Positions 16,688 to 24,267 of a stretch of DNA of 64,000 nt are shown piece after piece. The notes beneath the pieces were generated by a model. That model was not told where the DNA came from. It made no database searches and was given only the letters and a program-made list of their open reading frames with translations. The DNA lies in contig CAXXPO010000003.1 in the NCBI GenBank assembly GCA_963665185.2, positions 1-64,000 on the forward strand, read 5' to 3'. The stretch is from G963665185 sp963665185. GTDB lineage: Bacteria > Desulfobacterota > Desulfovibrionia > Desulfovibrionales > Desulfovibrionaceae. Positions within the stretch are counted from its first letter, which is position 1. Every line of letters begins with the position of its first letter. A program made the position numbers and the translations under genes.

Positions 16688-17827
16688 GTGGCCCAAGTCG
16701 TGCTCAAGCAGGTGAACAAAATTTACCCCAACGGCTTTCACGCGGTCCGCGACCAGAGCCTGGAAATCCATGACGGAGAATTCATGGTTTTCGTCGGTCC
16801 TTCGGGCTGCGCCAAATCCACCACCCTGAACATGATCGCCGGACTGGAGGAAATCACCTCCGGTGAAATATGGATCGGCGACCGGCTGGTCAACAACCTG
16901 CCCCCAAAAGACCGCGACATCGCCATGGTCTTTCAGAGCTACGCCCTCTATCCTCACATGAGCGTGCGACAGAACATGGCCTTCGGCCTGCGGCTGCAAA
17001 AAAAATCCAAACAGGAAATCGACAGACGGGTCAACGAAGCCTCGGAAATCCTGGGCATCACCGACCTTCTGGGCAAACGGCCCAAGGAACTTTCCGGTGG
17101 ACAGCGCCAGCGGGTGGCCGTGGGCCGGGCCATTGTGCGCAAGCCCAGGGTCTTTCTTTTCGACGAGCCGCTTTCCAACCTGGACGCGAAACTGCGCGTC
17201 CACATGCGCGTGGAGCTGGCCAAACTGCATCAGGAGCTGGGAACCACCGTGGTCTACGTAACCCACGACCAGACCGAGGCCATGACCATGGGCCAGCGCA
17301 TAACGGTCATGAAGGCCGGAGTCATCCAACAGGTGGACAGCCCGGTCGACTTGTACGAGCGCCCGGCCAACCGCTTTGTGGCAGGATTCATCGGCTCCCC
17401 GGCCATGAACATCGTGGAGGCGGTCCTGAGGCAGGAAGGCGCCCGGACATTCTGCCTGCTGCCCGACGGCCAGAGTCTGGTCCTGCCTCCGCCCATGGCG
17501 GCAAAAGCCGCCGCCCACAATGGCCGCAAGGTTCTGTTCGGCATCCGGCCCGAACACATCCATACGGCGGACGACATGGCCCGAAGTGGAACGGTCGCGG
17601 CTCCATCCAACTGCCTGCAGGCCGAGACCTACCTTGTGGAACACATGGGCAACGAGGATTTCGTCTATTTCACCCTGGGCGGGGAACGCCTTCTGGCCCG
17701 GATGCGCCCCGCACGCAGCACCGCGCCGGGCGGTCTGCTCGACCTGTGGGTGGATGCGGAGCGAGGCCATCTGTTCGACCCGCAGTCCGGCGAAACCATT
17801 GTCAACGGAATCCCGGTGCAGCCATGA
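16688..17827 (+). CDS. Sugar ABC importer ATPase (MalK/UgpC type)
   Basis: The start is a GTG at 16688 behind GGGAGG. The 379-aa ATPase has a Walker A at 37-45 that reads GPSGCAKST, with Ala where Gly is usual, then the Q-loop (VFQSYALYPHM), signature LSGGQRQR, Walker B VFLFDEP and the switch His (THDQTEAMTM). A C-terminal regulatory TOBE-like domain (FGIRPEHIH) places it in the MalK/UgpC/ThuK group that powers carbohydrate uptake. It overlaps the next gene by ATGA. Whether the Ala lowers activity is unknown. Confidence 0.92.
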   Translation: MAQVVLKQVNKIYPNGFHAVRDQSLEIHDGEFMVFVGPSGCAKSTTLNMIAGLEEITSGEIWIGDRLVNNLPPKDRDIAMVFQSYALYPHMSVRQNMAFGLRLQKKSKQEIDRRVNEASEILGITDLLGKRPKELSGGQRQRVAVGRAIVRKPRVFLFDEPLSNLDAKLRVHMRVELAKLHQELGTTVVYVTHDQTEAMTMGQRITVMKAGVIQQVDSPVDLYERPANRFVAGFIGSPAMNIVEAVLRQEGARTFCLLPDGQSLVLPPPMAAKAAAHNGRKVLFGIRPEHIHTADDMARSGTVAAPSNCLQAETYLVEHMGNEDFVYFTLGGERLLARMRPARSTAPGGLLDLWVDAERGHLFDPQSGETIVNGIPVQP

Positions 17828-18894
17828 AACCCGGCACGCTGACGACCCTGGCCGACAGGGAACAACGGCTGGCCTGCAAACTGCTGCTGCCCACCCTGTT
17901 CATTCTGTTGCTGACCGCCGGGTACCCCCTGGGCAAGGTGGCCCTTTCCAGCCTGACGGACAACACCTTTGCCAGCGACAAGCCCACCTCCTACGTGGGA
18001 CTGGCCAACTACAGGAAACTGCTCAAACTCACACTGCGCGAACTGCCTCCCGTGCTGGACAAAGACACAGGCCTGCCGCGCCTGAACGCCCGCACCGGGG
18101 AACCAATGTACGAGCGAGCCTCCCGCGTGCTCCCTCGCCGGCCCGAACGCTTTCGCGAGGCCTTCCAATTCGATTTCATGGGCAGGCGGTACGTACTGGG
18201 CGCCACCTCCCCCGACTTTCTCAAGGCCGTGGGCAACACCGTGGCCTTCACGGTTGTGGCCGTGTTCCTGGAAACCGTTCTGGGGCTGGGCATCGCCCTG
18301 ATGGTCAACACCCGTTTCACCGGACAGGGAACCATGCGTGCGGTCATGCTGGTTCCGTGGGCGGTCATCACGGTTGTCTCGGCCCGCATCTGGGGTTTCA
18401 TGCTCGGTCCCAATCGTTCCGGCTTTTTCAACACCCTGCTGCACGCCACGGGACTGGGGGACGGCAACATATCCTTTCTGACCGACCCGAGCTGGCAGAT
18501 CCCGGCCATGATCGCCGTGGACGTCTGGAAAACCACATCCTTCATGGCCCTGCTGCTCCTGGCGGGGCTGCAACTCATCCCCGGCGACCTGTACAAGGCC
18601 GCCGCCGTGGACGGAGCCTCCAAAGTCCGCCGCTTCTTTTCCATCACCCTGCCGCTGCTGCGTCCCACCCTGGCCGTGGCCCTGGTCTTCCGCACCCTGG
18701 ACAGCATGCGCGTGTTCGACGTCTTCCAGGTGCTCCTGGGCACGCGGGCCTATTCCATGGCCAGCTACAACTACGAGCTGCTCATCAGCTACCGCGACAT
18801 GGGCCTGGCATCGGCCGTGGGGGTTATCATTTTCCTGATCATTTCCATGTTCGCCATCGGCTACATGCAGTTGCTGGGGGTGGGTGAAAAATGA
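17824..18894 (+). CDS. Sugar ABC transporter permease (MalF/ThuF type)
   Basis: The 356-aa inner-membrane protein has about six membrane helices and the permease EAA loop (DLYKAAAVDGASKVRRFFSITLPLL). Between the first and second helices there is a hydrophilic periplasmic insert (about residues 60-125), typical of the MalF/AglF/ThuF side of carbohydrate importers. It overlaps both neighbours by four bases (ATGA), a tightly coupled operon. It pairs with the 288-aa permease downstream. Confidence 0.92.
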   Translation: MKPGTLTTLADREQRLACKLLLPTLFILLLTAGYPLGKVALSSLTDNTFASDKPTSYVGLANYRKLLKLTLRELPPVLDKDTGLPRLNARTGEPMYERASRVLPRRPERFREAFQFDFMGRRYVLGATSPDFLKAVGNTVAFTVVAVFLETVLGLGIALMVNTRFTGQGTMRAVMLVPWAVITVVSARIWGFMLGPNRSGFFNTLLHATGLGDGNISFLTDPSWQIPAMIAVDVWKTTSFMALLLLAGLQLIPGDLYKAAAVDGASKVRRFFSITLPLLRPTLAVALVFRTLDSMRVFDVFQVLLGTRAYSMASYNYELLISYRDMGLASAVGVIIFLIISMFAIGYMQLLGVGEK

Positions 18895-19757
18895 ACAGAA
18901 ACCTGAAAGCCTTTCTCTCCAAAACAGGATTCCGGCTGCTGCTGGGCTGCGTTCTGCTGTATCTGCTCTTCCCCTTTTACTGGGCGCTGATTTCATCGCT
19001 CAAGTCCGAATCCCAGCTCATGATGATGCCCGCAACCTTCCTGCCCAGAAACCCGGAAACAGGCGAACTGTTCCTGTTCTGGGGCAACTACTCGGCAGTG
19101 CTTGCCAACCCGGTCTTCCTGCGCGGACTGGTCAGCAGCACCGTGGTGGCCCTGTTCACAACGGTGCTTGCCCTGGGAACAGGATCGTTTGCCGGGTTCG
19201 CCCTGGGCAAGCTGCGCTTCAAGGGCAAAAAACCCGCCCTGTACCTCATCCTGGCCATGACCATGTTCCCGCAGGTCACGGTACTGGCCGGGCTGTACTC
19301 CGTCATCCGGGTGCTCCACCTCAATACCTATGTGGGGCTGGTCCTGTCCTACATGCTCTTCACCCTGCCCTTCACCACCTGGGTGCTGACCGCGTTCTTC
19401 AAGGACCTGCCAGACGAAATCCTCAAGGCCGCGGAAGTGGACGGAGCCACGCCCATGCAGGCCTTCCGGCATGTGCTTCTGCCCCTGACCGCCCCCGCCC
19501 TGGTAACGACCGGACTGTTGTCCTTCATCTGCGCCTGGAACGAATACCTCTTCGCCCTGACCTTCACCTCGGTGGACCCGGCGGCCCGCACCGTGCCGGT
19601 GGTCATTTCCATGTTCACGGGGTCGGTGGCCCGGCAGGAGCCGTTCGGCGAAATCATGGCCGCAACGATCATCGTGACCATGCCCATCGTGGTCCTGGTG
19701 CTCTTTTTCCAGAAGCGCATCGTGGCCGGGCTGACTGCCGGGGCGGTCAAGGGATAG
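18891..19757 (+). CDS. Sugar ABC transporter permease (MalG/ThuG type)
   Basis: The 288-aa permease starts MNRNLKAFLSKTGF and has six predicted helices. Its EAA loop reads PDEILKAAEVDGATPMQAFRHVLLPL, as in MalG-type subunits. It forms the second half of the channel with the product of 17824-18894. The gene is coupled to the previous one by an ATGA overlap and is followed by the binding-protein gene 86 bp later. Confidence 0.92.
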   Translation: MNRNLKAFLSKTGFRLLLGCVLLYLLFPFYWALISSLKSESQLMMMPATFLPRNPETGELFLFWGNYSAVLANPVFLRGLVSSTVVALFTTVLALGTGSFAGFALGKLRFKGKKPALYLILAMTMFPQVTVLAGLYSVIRVLHLNTYVGLVLSYMLFTLPFTTWVLTAFFKDLPDEILKAAEVDGATPMQAFRHVLLPLTAPALVTTGLLSFICAWNEYLFALTFTSVDPAARTVPVVISMFTGSVARQEPFGEIMAATIIVTMPIVVLVLFFQKRIVAGLTAGAVKG

Positions 19758-19843
19758 GGCAATGGAAACCTTCGTTTCCGAACGAAGGCCCGCAAATGAA
19801 CAAAAACCATAACCGACCACAGCCCATTTTCCGGGAGGCTGGT

Positions 19844-21139
19844 ATGCAACGTCTTTTTTTTGTCTTCATGTTTCTCGCCCTGTGTCTTCCACACGCGGTT
19901 CAGGCCAAGGACACACCCCCAAAAACGATCAGGATAACCGTAATGGCCGGAGTGGTGGGAACGGAATTCGAACTCATGCAAAAGGCCGTGGCCATGTACA
20001 TGGCGGATCATCCCGGCGTGGAGATCAAGGTCGTGGACCTGCCCAAGGCGGCCAACGACAGGCTGGGGCTGTATCTGCAGTTTCTCGAAGCCAAGAGCAC
20101 GGAAGTGGATATCTTCTCCATAGACGTGGTCTGGCCCGGCGACATGGCCGAGCACCTGCTGGACCTGTACCAGTACGGAGCGCGCAAGGTCGCGGCCCGG
20201 CACCTCCGGGCGGCCATTGAAAATGACACCGTGGACGGCAGGCTGGTGGCAATGCCCATGCAGATGGACGCGGGGCTGCTCTACTACCGCACCGACCTGC
20301 TGGAAAAATACGGCCTGTCCGTACCCGGGACATGGGACGAACTGGAGGCCGCCGCGCACAAGATAATGACGGGCGAACGCAAGCAGGGCAACTCCGATTT
20401 CTGGGGATACGTGTTCCAGGGAGAAGCCTATGAAGGGCTGACATGCAACGCCCTGGAATGGATATATTCCAGTGGCGGCGGCAACATCGTGAACCAGGAC
20501 AAGATCATCACCCTGGACAATCCGCAGGCCGCCGCCATGATCACCCGCGCCGCGGGCTGGATAGGCACCATCGCCCCGCAGGGCGTGACCGCCATGAAGG
20601 AAGAGGACAGCCGGGCGGTCTGGCAGTCGGGCAATGCCGCGTTCATGCGCAACTGGCCCTATGCATACAGCCTGGGCAATGCCGGGGGCAGCGTCATCAA
20701 GGGCAAGTTCGACGTGGCGCCCCTGCCTGCGGGGTCCAAGGGCAGCGCAGGAACCCTGGGCGGCATGCATCTGGGCGTGAACAAATACACCCTGCACCCC
20801 GAGGTGGCGGCGGACGTGGCCCTGTTTCTCACCTCCGAAAAAATCCAGAAGATCCGGGCCGTGAAAGGTTCGCTCTATCCGTCCATCGTCAGCCTGTACT
20901 CGGACAAGGACGTGCTCAAGGCCAGCCCGTTCATCGGCAAGCTGCTGCCCGTGTTCATGAACGCGGTGGCCCGACCCTCGACCCGAACCGCCCCCATGTA
21001 CAACCAGGTTTCCCAGGTCTTCTTCAAAGCGGTCTATGCGGTCATGACCGGCCAGGACGAGGCCGAACTGGCCCTGGAAGACGCCTCCTTCGAAATCAAG
21101 GACATGCTGGGCTTCCAGACCGGACTGCCTCATTATTGA
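19844..21139 (+). CDS. Sugar ABC transporter substrate-binding protein
   Basis: GGGAGG stands 5 nt before the ATG at 19844, and the product then opens with a signal peptide ending LCLPHAVQA. The 431-aa protein is of the family 1 solute-binding type (SBP_bac_1): EVDIFSIDVVWPGDMAEH, PMQMDAGLLYYRTDLLEKYG and AFMRNWPYAYSL are typical blocks. The order ATPase-permease-permease-binding protein resembles ThuEFGK, AglEFGK and LpqY-SugABC systems for trehalose or other alpha-glucosides. The exact sugar cannot be read from the sequence. Confidence 0.92.
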   Translation: MQRLFFVFMFLALCLPHAVQAKDTPPKTIRITVMAGVVGTEFELMQKAVAMYMADHPGVEIKVVDLPKAANDRLGLYLQFLEAKSTEVDIFSIDVVWPGDMAEHLLDLYQYGARKVAARHLRAAIENDTVDGRLVAMPMQMDAGLLYYRTDLLEKYGLSVPGTWDELEAAAHKIMTGERKQGNSDFWGYVFQGEAYEGLTCNALEWIYSSGGGNIVNQDKIITLDNPQAAAMITRAAGWIGTIAPQGVTAMKEEDSRAVWQSGNAAFMRNWPYAYSLGNAGGSVIKGKFDVAPLPAGSKGSAGTLGGMHLGVNKYTLHPEVAADVALFLTSEKIQKIRAVKGSLYPSIVSLYSDKDVLKASPFIGKLLPVFMNAVARPSTRTAPMYNQVSQVFFKAVYAVMTGQDEAELALEDASFEIKDMLGFQTGLPHY

Positions 21140-21149
21140 AGACGGCATG

Positions 21150-21199
21150 AAAAAACAAACGCCCCGGCAGCCCATGGGCTGCCGGGGCGTTTGTTTTTT
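21150..21199. terminator. Bidirectional terminator, perfect 50-bp palindrome
   Basis: Bases 21150-21199 form an exact palindrome centred on CCATGG, with A6 at one end and T6 at the other and a long GC stem (CGCCCCGGCAGCCC). It ends the ABC operon on the plus strand and the 21211-21477 gene on the minus strand. Confidence 0.95.
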
Positions 21200-21210
21200 G
21201 AATTGCAAAA

Positions 21211-21477
21211 CTATTTTCTCAGGAACTCCAGGCGCAGATGGTCCGGCTCTTCAAAAACCTGCCACGTCCATCCGCAGTCCGGCCCCACATGGTTTTCCAC
21301 CTGTTTGAGGGTGCGCTTGTCTATGAGGGCTGCAAAGCTGTTCCCCGCCGAATAGAACCGGGTGTACCACCCGATTTCCAGGCCCACGCCTCAACACTTG
21401 CCGCGCTGATCGACAACGAGCTTTTCTTCCGGCGAATTTTCGGAAGACGATTCCTCGGACTTGTTTTTCCCAACCAT
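21211..21477 (-). CDS. Candidate 88-aa selenoprotein with in-frame UGA (Cys-Sec motif)
   Basis: An ATG at 21475-21477, 7 nt after GGAGG, opens a frame of 28 codons up to a TGA at 21391-21393. The same frame continues for 59 more codons (GVGLEIGWYTRFYSAGN ... LEFLRK) to a TAG at 21211-21213. The codon before the TGA is Cys. Starting 14 nt after the UGA, the minus-strand RNA can form a 9-bp stem with a GUA loop (21356-21376: AATCGGGTG-GTA-CACCCGGTT), in the place and shape of a bacterial SECIS element. The sequence after the TGA is protein-like (GWYTRFYSAGNSF, CGWTWQVFEE) and no good ribosome site precedes a separate start. If the TGA is a real stop, the 28-aa peptide stands alone. No family recognised. 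Confidence 0.55.
21356..21376 (-). promoter_or_regulatory. SECIS-like hairpin downstream of in-frame UGA
   Basis: On the minus-strand RNA AAUCGGGUG pairs with CACCCGGUU (one G-U wobble) around a GUA loop. The loop lies about 23 nt after the UGA. Known bacterial SECIS elements have a small apical loop beginning with G at this distance. Function is inferred. Confidence 0.45.
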
Positions 21478-21513
21478 TCTCACCTCCCGCCGCGATGTCC
21501 GCGAACTGAAAAA

Positions 21514-22152
21514 CTACATGCGCACGTAGGGATTATGGGCCTTTTCATCGCCAACACCGGTGTCGATCATATGGCCCGGATGAATGACCGTTGCCTCGGG
21601 CAGGCTGTAGATGATCTGGCGTATGGAGCGTTCCAGCACGGCCTGGTCCCCGCCCGGCAGGTCGCTGCGGCCGATGCTGCGGTAAAAGAGCACGTCGCCG
21701 GAAAACAGGCGTCCGGCCTCGGGGAAATAATAGGACAGGCTGCCCTGGCTGTGCCCCGGCGTGTGCAATGCCCGGCAGGGCTGCCCCAGCAGCTCGAATT
21801 CGCCCGGCGCAATGGACCTGCGCTCGAACGGCGCGACCTTGGGGAGTCCCATGAACCCGCCCTGTCCGATTTCCGTCCGCATGAGCGGCTCGTCGCCCTC
21901 GGGCGTCCAGATTTCCGCACCCGTGGCCGCGCCCAGGGCGGCGCAACCGTACACATGGTCGAAATGCAGGTGCGTCACCAGAATACGGTCCAGGGTCAGG
22001 CGGTTTTCCTTCAGATAAGCCAGCACTTCGCCAGGGTCGCCGCCCGGGTCCACGGCAACGGCGTGGCCGTCCACCGAGGCGACGTGGCAATTGGTATCGA
22101 GAGGGCCGAGATGAAAGGTCTCGACCCGCATGGCAAGGGGAGATTCCGACAT
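21514..22152 (-). CDS. MBL-fold metallo-hydrolase (glyoxalase II-like)
   Basis: The 212-aa product has the metallo-beta-lactamase metal motif THLHFDHVYG (HxHxDH), a second-site LHTPGHSQGSLSYYF and FSGDVLFYRSIGRSD. These are typical of the small GloB-like hydrolases that cleave thioesters. The true substrate is unknown. The ATG overlaps the stop of the nitroreductase gene (TAATG), so the two are coupled. The candidate selenoprotein gene starts 36 bp after its stop. Confidence 0.9.
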   Translation of the reverse strand: MSESPLAMRVETFHLGPLDTNCHVASVDGHAVAVDPGGDPGEVLAYLKENRLTLDRILVTHLHFDHVYGCAALGAATGAEIWTPEGDEPLMRTEIGQGGFMGLPKVAPFERRSIAPGEFELLGQPCRALHTPGHSQGSLSYYFPEAGRLFSGDVLFYRSIGRSDLPGGDQAVLERSIRQIIYSLPEATVIHPGHMIDTGVGDEKAHNPYVRM

Positions 22153-22670
22153 TACAACGCCTCCAGCATGAGTTCTTCCAAGGGCTTGCGGCTGGAGCTG
22201 CCCTTCTGGTCGGGCCGTCCCATGGCGATGACCGCCATCAGTTCGTACCTGTCCGGGTCCACGCCTATCGCCTGCATGACCTCTGTTTCCTGGTTCACTA
22301 TCTCGCCCAGCCAGACCGCCCCCAAATCCAGGGCATGTGCGGCCAGAAGCATATTCTGGATGCAGGCCCCCGCGCCCTGGTAATCCTTACGCGGGCTGTA
22401 CATGGCCGCCTTCTCCAGGAACACGGCCAGCAGGGTATCGGCCCGGCGCACGATATGATCATATTTGGTATGTTCGGCCATGGCCTCCTGCCGCTCGTCC
22501 CCGGAGCGGATCACGAGAAACCTCCAGGGCTGATTGTTCAGACCGCTTGGCGCCCAGCGCCCGGCTTCCAGAACGGCCAGGATGTCTTCCTTTGCCAGGG
22601 CCTCGCCCGTATATTTGCGGATGCTGCGCCGCTGTTGCAGGGCGTCGAGTAGGATGGTGTTTTTTTCCAT
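22152..22670 (-). CDS. Nitroreductase-family flavoprotein
   Basis: The 172-aa product belongs to the FMN-dependent nitroreductase family: RRSIRKYTGEAL and AGRWAPSGLNNQPWRFLVI at the N-terminus and GAGACIQNMLLAAHALDLGAVWLGE in the middle. Such enzymes reduce nitro groups, quinones or flavins with NAD(P)H. The start at 22670 (MEKNTILLDAL) is chosen because the conserved domain begins there; upstream sequence is not conserved in style and the ribosome site is weak. It heads the operon with the MBL hydrolase and the candidate selenoprotein, which suggests a shared redox role. Confidence 0.88.
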   Translation of the reverse strand: MEKNTILLDALQQRRSIRKYTGEALAKEDILAVLEAGRWAPSGLNNQPWRFLVIRSGDERQEAMAEHTKYDHIVRRADTLLAVFLEKAAMYSPRKDYQGAGACIQNMLLAAHALDLGAVWLGEIVNQETEVMQAIGVDPDRYELMAVIAMGRPDQKGSSSRKPLEELMLEAL

Positions 22671-22802
22671 GGGCCTGATGTACCAGAGCCACGCAACCTG
22701 GGCAAGAAATCCCAAAGACCCGCCCGGCTTGCCTTGTCCGGACGGGAGTTATACAATGTCAAAACGTACGCAAAAAACAATCAAAAAACAAAGAGATCAA
22801 AT

Positions 22803-23186
22803 ATGGCAGGCCATTACCGCCTGAACGTGCAGCGGGAGTTTTCCGCCTCGCACCAGATAGAAAACTACTGCGGCAAATGCGAAGCCATGCACGGCCACAA
22901 CTTCGGAGTCGAGGTCGTGGTGCAGGGCGAACAGCCGGACCCTTCCACGGGCATGCTGCTGGATTTCAAGATCCTCAAACAGACCACGGACGACGTGCTC
23001 GACAACCTGGACCACAAACATCTGAACAGCCTGGACATCTTCAAAGGCGTCAGCCCGTCCAGCGAGCACATCGCCCGGTACGTATTCCGGGAACTGAAGG
23101 TCCGGCTGGCCGGTTGCGACGTCACCCTGCACCGGGTCACGGTATCGGAAAAGGCCGGGCAGTCCGCCACCTATTTTGAAGACTGA
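22803..23186 (+). CDS. queD: 6-carboxytetrahydropterin synthase (QueD) family protein
   Basis: The 127-aa product has the zinc and catalytic residues of the PTPS/QueD family: FSASHQ (H17), then CGKCEAMHGHNF with catalytic C26 and H30/H32, and later VTVSEKAGQSATYFE. QueD makes 6-carboxy-5,6,7,8-tetrahydropterin on the way to queuosine. No other queuosine genes are close, so a pterin role in another pathway is possible. It is followed by dtd after 11 bp. Confidence 0.88.
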   Translation: MAGHYRLNVQREFSASHQIENYCGKCEAMHGHNFGVEVVVQGEQPDPSTGMLLDFKILKQTTDDVLDNLDHKHLNSLDIFKGVSPSSEHIARYVFRELKVRLAGCDVTLHRVTVSEKAGQSATYFED

Positions 23187-23197
23187 GGACTGAAACC

Positions 23198-23668
23198 ATG
23201 CGACTTCTTCTACAACGGGTACGTAGCGCACAGGTGGACGTGGACGGACGCGCCGTAGGCCGGATAGACCACGGCCTGCTGGTGCTGGCCGGATTCGGTC
23301 CGGACGACGGCCCCGACGCCTGGCAATCCCCGCCCTGGCAGCGCACCGTGGACAAAATGCTTGATCTGCGCATTTTCCCCGACGCCCAGGACAGGATGAA
23401 CCTGAGCCTCAAGGAATACGGAGGCCGGATTCTCTGTGTTTCCCAGTTCACCCTGTATGCCGACTGCCGCCGGGGACGCAGGCCGTCCTTTTCCGCGGCC
23501 GCCCCCCCGGAAGTGGCCGAATCCCTGTACAGGCGATTGCTGACAGACCTCGAACGGGCCATGCCCGGCCGTGTGGAACAGGGGGAATTCGGCGCGGTGA
23601 TGAACGTGTCCCTGGTCAACTGGGGACCTGTGACCATCATGCTGGACAGCGATATGTTCGGGAGTTGA
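23198..23668 (+). CDS. dtd: D-aminoacyl-tRNA deacylase
   Basis: This 156-aa enzyme hydrolyses D-amino acids from mischarged tRNA in the cytoplasm. The family signatures are intact: SQFTLYADCRRGRRPSF and the NWGPVT cross-subunit motif (Gly-Pro) near the end. It probably shares a transcript with queD. About 100 bp separate it from the ATPase-fold gene at 23772. Confidence 0.95.
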   Translation: MRLLLQRVRSAQVDVDGRAVGRIDHGLLVLAGFGPDDGPDAWQSPPWQRTVDKMLDLRIFPDAQDRMNLSLKEYGGRILCVSQFTLYADCRRGRRPSFSAAAPPEVAESLYRRLLTDLERAMPGRVEQGEFGAVMNVSLVNWGPVTIMLDSDMFGS

Positions 23669-23771
23669 CACAACCTCCCCTGCCAGCGATTATGAATGAC
23701 GGAAAGAACCAGGCGTCTGCTGCCCGACCTGGAATTAACGGCCCCCACGGGCCTTGCCATCCGAGGAACCC

Positions 23772-24263
23772 ATGCCGCAATTCGTCCTGAGAACCGGGGC
23801 CACGCCGGAAGCCAGCCGCAAACTCGCCAAGGCCGCCGTGTGCATTCTGGCCGATACCATCCTCAGTTGGGAAACCATTCACGAGCTTGACCTCATCATG
23901 ACCGAAGGCTGCGCCAACGTGGTCCGTCATGGCTACAGGGACGGCGCGCTCAAGGGCGATGTGGAGGTGGTTCTGGACATCCGCGACTGCAAATACGTGG
24001 ACATTTCCATTACGGACTGGGGGGTGGGCCTGGCCCAGAAAAAAGTCACGCCCTGCGACCCCGGCCCTCTGGCCGAGGGCGGTCGCGGCCTGTTCATCAT
24101 GTCCGAGCTGTCGGACGTCTTTGAAGTGAAAAGCACCGAGGAATCCACCACCCTGTACGTGCGCAAGCTCATTCCCCTGGACCAATGGAAGAACGCCCCG
24201 GAATGCGACTCCGAACCTTCCCCCGACAGCTCCGCCACTCCCTGCCGCGGCAACGGGAACTAG
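23772..24263 (+). CDS. RsbW/SpoIIAB-like GHKL ATPase (anti-sigma-type kinase)
   Basis: The 163-aa protein has a HATPase_c fold of the small serine-kinase class: ELDLIMTEGCANVVRHGY (N-box), DISITDWGVGL (G1 box) and GGRGLFIMSELSD (G2 region). Such proteins inhibit sigma factors or switch anti-anti-sigma partners. No partner gene is next to it. GAGG before the ATG at 23772 sets the start. A polar tail of about 25 residues follows the domain. It stands 4 bp before the first glycosyltransferase-like gene, so they are likely co-transcribed. Confidence 0.85.
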   Translation: MPQFVLRTGATPEASRKLAKAAVCILADTILSWETIHELDLIMTEGCANVVRHGYRDGALKGDVEVVLDIRDCKYVDISITDWGVGLAQKKVTPCDPGPLAEGGRGLFIMSELSDVFEVKSTEESTTLYVRKLIPLDQWKNAPECDSEPSPDSSATPCRGNGN

Positions 24264-24267
24264 CCGC

